From Pelotomaculum terephthalicicum JT (GTDB taxonomy: Bacteria; Bacillota; Desulfotomaculia; Desulfotomaculales; Pelotomaculaceae): a DNA stretch of 53,193 nucleotides. The DNA lies in NCBI RefSeq assembly GCF_022410535.1, contig NZ_JAKNBL010000022.1:1-53193 (forward strand), in the 5' to 3' direction. The notes under the pieces were generated by a model, which searched no databases, was not told where the DNA came from, and saw only the letters and a program-made list of their open reading frames with translations. Positions 50,137 to 53,193 of this stretch are shown here, piece by piece. Numbering within the stretch: position 1 is the first letter of the stretch; every line of letters begins with the position of its first letter. Position numbers and translations under genes: made by a program.

Positions 50137-50253
50137 GGTAATCTCCTTAAAACAGCGGTATAATTAGTTGTGGTGAAAATATTCTCCAGATATCGGGTAA
50201 ATCCTTTAATTGATCATGATATATCTGCGGAATATGTTGTGAGGAGGGGGTAC

Positions 50254-51441
50254 TTGTTTTTGCTGTATACACCAAAATATGAGCTTGACCGGCGTATTAA
50301 GAACTTCCAGGATATTTTAAAGCGGCAGGGTATTGACGGAGCAATGATCATCCAAAATGTTGATGTTTTTTATTTTGCCGGTACTATGCAGCGTGCACAC
50401 CTTTTTATTCCGGCTGACGGTCAACCGGTTCTGATGGTAAAACGAAGTTTTATACGAGCCAAAGAAGAATCGGCATTGGAGAACATTGTCCACCTTGACA
50501 GCCCTAAAGAAATGACAGCGGTGTTAAAATCCTGCGGGTATGGCCCGTTTGACACTATAGGCTTTGAACTGGACGTGCTGCCTGTCGCTCAATACGAGCG
50601 CTATCGCAAGCTATTTAAAGAAACGAAAATCATAGATGTGAGTCCTTATATTCGTTCTTTACGTATGGTCAAATCACCGTACGAATTGGAAATAATCAAT
50701 GAATCCGCGGCGCTGAATCAGGAAATATATGAATTTATCAGGGAAAATATGCGGGAAGGTATTACTGAGCTGGAGCTGGCAGGGAATGTTGAAGCGGCTT
50801 GCCGGAAAAGGGGACATATTGGTATGCACAGGTTGCGGGGGTTTAACCAGGAACTTGGCTACGGCCATTTGATGTCAGGCTCGAACCTTGCCGTATCAAG
50901 TTACTTCGACGGGCCAACCGGCGGCATGGGGCCGGATCCTTCCTTTCCTCAAAGCGCCGGTTATAAGCTAATTGGTAAAAACGAACCTGTGCTGGTGGAT
51001 TACGGGTTTGTTCATAACGGATATATTGTTGACCAAACCAGGATATTCTGTATTGGAAAACTGTCCGACCACTTAATTCACGCCTATGCAGCCGCACGGA
51101 AAATCCAGGAGAGCATAAAGATGTCGGCTAAGCCGGGGGTGACCTGCGCGGAGCTATATGGTTTGGCGCTGGAAACAGCGGAAGCAAGCGGTTATGGCGA
51201 ACATTTCATGGGTTATCCCGAACGGGTATCGTTTATTGGCCACGGTGTGGGCTTAGAACTGGATGAACTGCCTGTGATAGCGGCAGGAGTTAAAACTGTG
51301 CTGGAAGAAGGAATGGTGTTGGCCGTCGAACCTAAATTTGTTTTCCAAGACGGGGCGGTGGGAATTGAAAATACTTTTGTAGTGACTGCGGACGGGCTAA
51401 AAACCTTAACCATATTTGATGAGGATATAATTTACATCTGA
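50254..51441 (+). CDS. M24-family Xaa-Pro aminopeptidase-like protein
   Basis: The TTG at 50254 is taken because GAGGAGGGGG is just upstream; earlier in-frame starts (50170) lack a site. The 395-residue protein has the creatinase-like N-domain (about 1-130) and the pita-bread catalytic domain. Metal ligands are visible in LVDYGFVHNGYIVDQTRIF (two Asp), IGHGVGLELDE (His), AVEPKF (Glu) and GIENTFVV (Glu). It is likely a Mn-dependent dipeptidase or Xaa-Pro peptidase of the cytoplasm, acting in peptide turnover. No anomalies. Confidence 0.88.
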   Translation: MFLLYTPKYELDRRIKNFQDILKRQGIDGAMIIQNVDVFYFAGTMQRAHLFIPADGQPVLMVKRSFIRAKEESALENIVHLDSPKEMTAVLKSCGYGPFDTIGFELDVLPVAQYERYRKLFKETKIIDVSPYIRSLRMVKSPYELEIINESAALNQEIYEFIRENMREGITELELAGNVEAACRKRGHIGMHRLRGFNQELGYGHLMSGSNLAVSSYFDGPTGGMGPDPSFPQSAGYKLIGKNEPVLVDYGFVHNGYIVDQTRIFCIGKLSDHLIHAYAAARKIQESIKMSAKPGVTCAELYGLALETAEASGYGEHFMGYPERVSFIGHGVGLELDELPVIAAGVKTVLEEGMVLAVEPKFVFQDGAVGIENTFVVTADGLKTLTIFDEDIIYI

Positions 51442-51471
51442 CAAAAATAAAGCAGCTGCTGGCGGCACCGG

Positions 51472-51669
51472 TTAATGCAGCTTACAATCGCAAATTTTTG
51501 CAAACGGACAGTTAATCGCCGCCTTGGTGCAATTGTCAATCTCACCGGTACAATATATAAAATCATATTCCGGCGTGATGTTGTCACTGTGAATACTCGG
51601 GTTGAACTTTAACAGACCAATCACTTCCTGCTTTGTGTGGGGACAGTAAACCTGTACAGTTTCCCGCAA
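51472..51669 (-). CDS. Small cysteine-rich protein, 65 residues
   Basis: The TTG at 51669 follows AAAGGAG 8-9 bp upstream. The product has six cysteines (9, 40, 47, 54, 60, 62), in YCPHTKQEV and a C-X6-C-X6-C-X5-C-X-C cluster at the end, suggesting a zinc or iron-sulphur site. No family is recognised. It lies after the M24 gene on the opposite strand. The strong ribosome site and cysteine pattern make a real gene likely. Confidence 0.6.
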   Translation of the reverse strand: MRETVQVYCPHTKQEVIGLLKFNPSIHSDNITPEYDFIYCTGEIDNCTKAAINCPFAKICDCKLH

Positions 51670-51848
51670 AGTATTTCACTCCTTTACGCACGATGGGTTT
51701 ATTGTCAGAAACAAATTTATCGTTTGTAAACGTGAAGTATTCTTTTTGCCTGCTGATGTATTTATATTATGTATGCCTGCTAAAGTAAATAGTTCCATCA
51801 TACATTTTTTATAGGACTATTGTCCCGTTAGGTAAAATAGTATAAGAA

Positions 51849-51879
51849 AGAGGCGGGAAGAATGATATCTCCCGCCTCT
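51849..51879 (-). terminator. Terminator after the FabK/NMO-like gene
   Basis: GAGGCGGGA (51850-51858) and TCCCGCCTC (51869-51878) form a 9-10-bp stem directly after the TAG at 51880-51882. A T-rich tract follows on the minus strand. Confidence 0.8.
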
Positions 51880-52845
51880 CTAAACAAGAATGTCAGGTTC
51901 CTGTTCGTATTCATTGATGAGTTTATTAAAAATCGTCTGCACTGGTAAAATGTTTTTTATTTGATAAACATTTTTTCCGACAAAGACTACTCCATCATCA
52001 ACTTGACCGATGCGGGAGTTCTCCAGGGCTTGTACTATACAATATTCCTGTGAGCAATTTTTTAGACAACCATCGCATGCATGCGGCTCCGGCGCGTTGC
52101 CTTTGAGAATCTTGTCCGCAAAAGCGTTGCGCAAGGCCCGACCGGGCATACCTACGGGGCTGGATATGATTACCACGTCTTCTGCCGTGGCTTTTAGATA
52201 CATTTGCTTGAAAGCCTCAGCTACCGCGCATTCAACACTGAGGACAAAGCGGGTGGCCATTTGAACTCCACTGGCTCCCATTCTAATCACTTTGGCGATA
52301 CCTTTACCGTCCACAATGCCGCCTGCGGCGATTACAGGTATCTTGACTGCGGAAACAATTTCGGGGAGTATTTCATCAATTGAACGGGTTGTACCAAGAT
52401 GTCCTCCCGCTTCGGCACCTTCAGCAACAACCGCCGCCGCGCCTTGTTTTTCCGCGATTCTGGCCAGTTTTGGGGAAGACACGATCGGGACGACCGGGAC
52501 GCCCGATTCTTGGCTCCAGCGGAAAATATCCCGTGAATATCCCGCTCCGGTTAAGATTAGGTCAATTTTTTCTTCAATTGCTGATTGTACCAGCGCCGCA
52601 AACTGGCGAACGGCGAACATAATATTGACACCAATAATTCCCTTGGTGTTTTTTCGGGCTGTTCTTATTTCGTTTTTTAATTCATTTATAGACATGGCGG
52701 AAGCACCAATTACCCCAATTCCGCCGGCATTAGCCACCGCGGCGGCAAGTGGGGCGGTTGATACCCGCAAAGCCATACCTCCTTGTATAATTGGATACTT
52801 TGGCATCAAATGACCGATTTTTAATTCCGGAAATTTCATTAACAT
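51880..52845 (-). CDS. FMN-dependent enoyl-ACP reductase II/nitronate monooxygenase family
   Basis: The 321-residue TIM-barrel flavoprotein starts MPKYPIIQGGMA-like at residues 14-25. Other marks are ANAGGIGVIGASAMS, the active-site VAEGAEAGGHLGTTRS (catalytic His) and VIAAGGIVDGKGIAKVIRMGASGVQMATRF. FabK reduces enoyl-ACP; nitronate monooxygenase oxidises nitroalkanes. The sequence alone does not settle which. The C-terminal part has a cysteine cluster HACDGCLKNCSQEYC near 265-280, not part of typical FabK, which could bind a metal. No fab genes surround it, so I keep the family name. Confidence 0.8.
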   Translation of the reverse strand: MLMKFPELKIGHLMPKYPIIQGGMALRVSTAPLAAAVANAGGIGVIGASAMSINELKNEIRTARKNTKGIIGVNIMFAVRQFAALVQSAIEEKIDLILTGAGYSRDIFRWSQESGVPVVPIVSSPKLARIAEKQGAAAVVAEGAEAGGHLGTTRSIDEILPEIVSAVKIPVIAAGGIVDGKGIAKVIRMGASGVQMATRFVLSVECAVAEAFKQMYLKATAEDVVIISSPVGMPGRALRNAFADKILKGNAPEPHACDGCLKNCSQEYCIVQALENSRIGQVDDGVVFVGKNVYQIKNILPVQTIFNKLINEYEQEPDILV

Positions 52846-53193
52846 ATATTCTCCCTCATAGCAATATTTACCTATATTATTTCAGCCAATCAGTAAATTT
52901 ATATCACCCTTTAGCTTATTAACTATTCTTGCCCCTTTTACTCATATTCGGTGTAACAAGAAATAATCCTGTATACCAAAATAAATAATATTTTATCACA
53001 AAAAAAACTTTTGCAAAACTTTTGTTGATAAGGATATAATTTTTTTGTATTATTTTTTCTATTATAATAGGCTCTCGGCATTAGATGGGAGGAATCATTA
53101 AATCTGGAATAAAGTAACTGGAAATTCTGGCATGCCAGGCTAAAAAGACTGTCCTTTTCACGACATTCCTAAAAATGGGCATGGCAAAGAAGC
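52846..53193. other. AT-rich end of window with a promoter-like sequence
   Basis: No gene is supported in these 348 bp. Near 53024-53070 there is TTGATAAGGATATAAT, then TATTATAATAGG. A GGGAGGAAT at about 53089 resembles a ribosome site, but no clear start follows before the window ends. A plus-strand gene may begin beyond the edge. Confidence 0.3.

Overview
The window looks like a chromosome segment from a spore-forming, anaerobic, low-to-mid GC Firmicute of the Peptococcaceae type (Desulfotomaculum/Pelotomaculum-like). The evidence is a dacF-spoIIAA-spoIIAB-sigF block, a spoVAC-AD-AE block, many TTG/GTG starts behind strong AGGAGG sites, 2-hydroxyacyl-CoA dehydratase activase-like genes, an archaeal-type phosphoglycerate mutase, a TRAP (MtrB) homologue and sigma-54 control. 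Genus-level assignment is inference.

Layout. (1) 1-6.3 kb is a decayed accessory island: two frameshifted reading frames, then a 5'-truncated RHS/YD-repeat gene. That gene has one frameshift, and an IS110-family element is inserted exactly in its C-terminal toxin-like tip. The end of the RHS gene reappears on the far side of the IS, followed 20 bp later by a small candidate immunity gene and a further RHS scrap. (2) 6.3-9.2 kb: a two-component system and a secreted Asp-box repeat protein with a probable response-regulator site in its promoter. (3) 9.4-14.8 kb: sporulation genes (dacF, spoIIAA-AB-sigF, a dodecin, spoVAC-AD-AE). (4) 14.8-17.9 kb: a three-gene split version of the large acyl-CoA-dehydratase/activase-like protein. 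(5) 18.0-19.4 kb: trpB2, with GAG/TAG triplets over its start codon that look like a TRAP site. (6) 19.5-22.9 kb: a GH130 enzyme and a GT4-toroid fusion. (7) 23.2-29.1 kb: a DHH-CBS-CBS-tRNA nucleotidyltransferase fusion, M50 protease, trpS, DUF2953 and a DHH phosphoesterase. (8) 29.2-35.3 kb: acetyl-CoA synthetase, a GNAT acetyltransferase behind a near-perfect sigma-54 promoter, a PAS-PAS-AAA+-Fis sigma-54 activator, and divergently a sirtuin-like gene plus an HPt protein. (9) 35.5-40.7 kb: a rifampicin phosphotransferase-like gene carrying a small in-frame insertion, then GH57 branching enzyme and DUF4912. (10) 40.9-52.8 kb: housekeeping genes (CoA-binding protein, nth, trmL, dnaE, mtrB, DUF2007-like, pfkA, DedA, apgM, M24 peptidase, FabK/NMO-like).

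How the parts may work together. The most interesting signals are: (a) the RHS toxin tip/immunity pair caught with an IS110 whose removal at a 2-bp TG core restores the reading frame, together with a structured non-coding end that could be its bridge RNA; (b) a TRAP gene and a trpB2 start that looks like a TRAP target in the same window; (c) Acs, GNAT and a sirtuin-like protein grouped around one sigma-54 activator, which suggests a reversible acetylation switch; (d) a 57-bp in-frame insert flanked by GGACAT repeats inside rph. No tRNA, rRNA or CRISPR array was seen.
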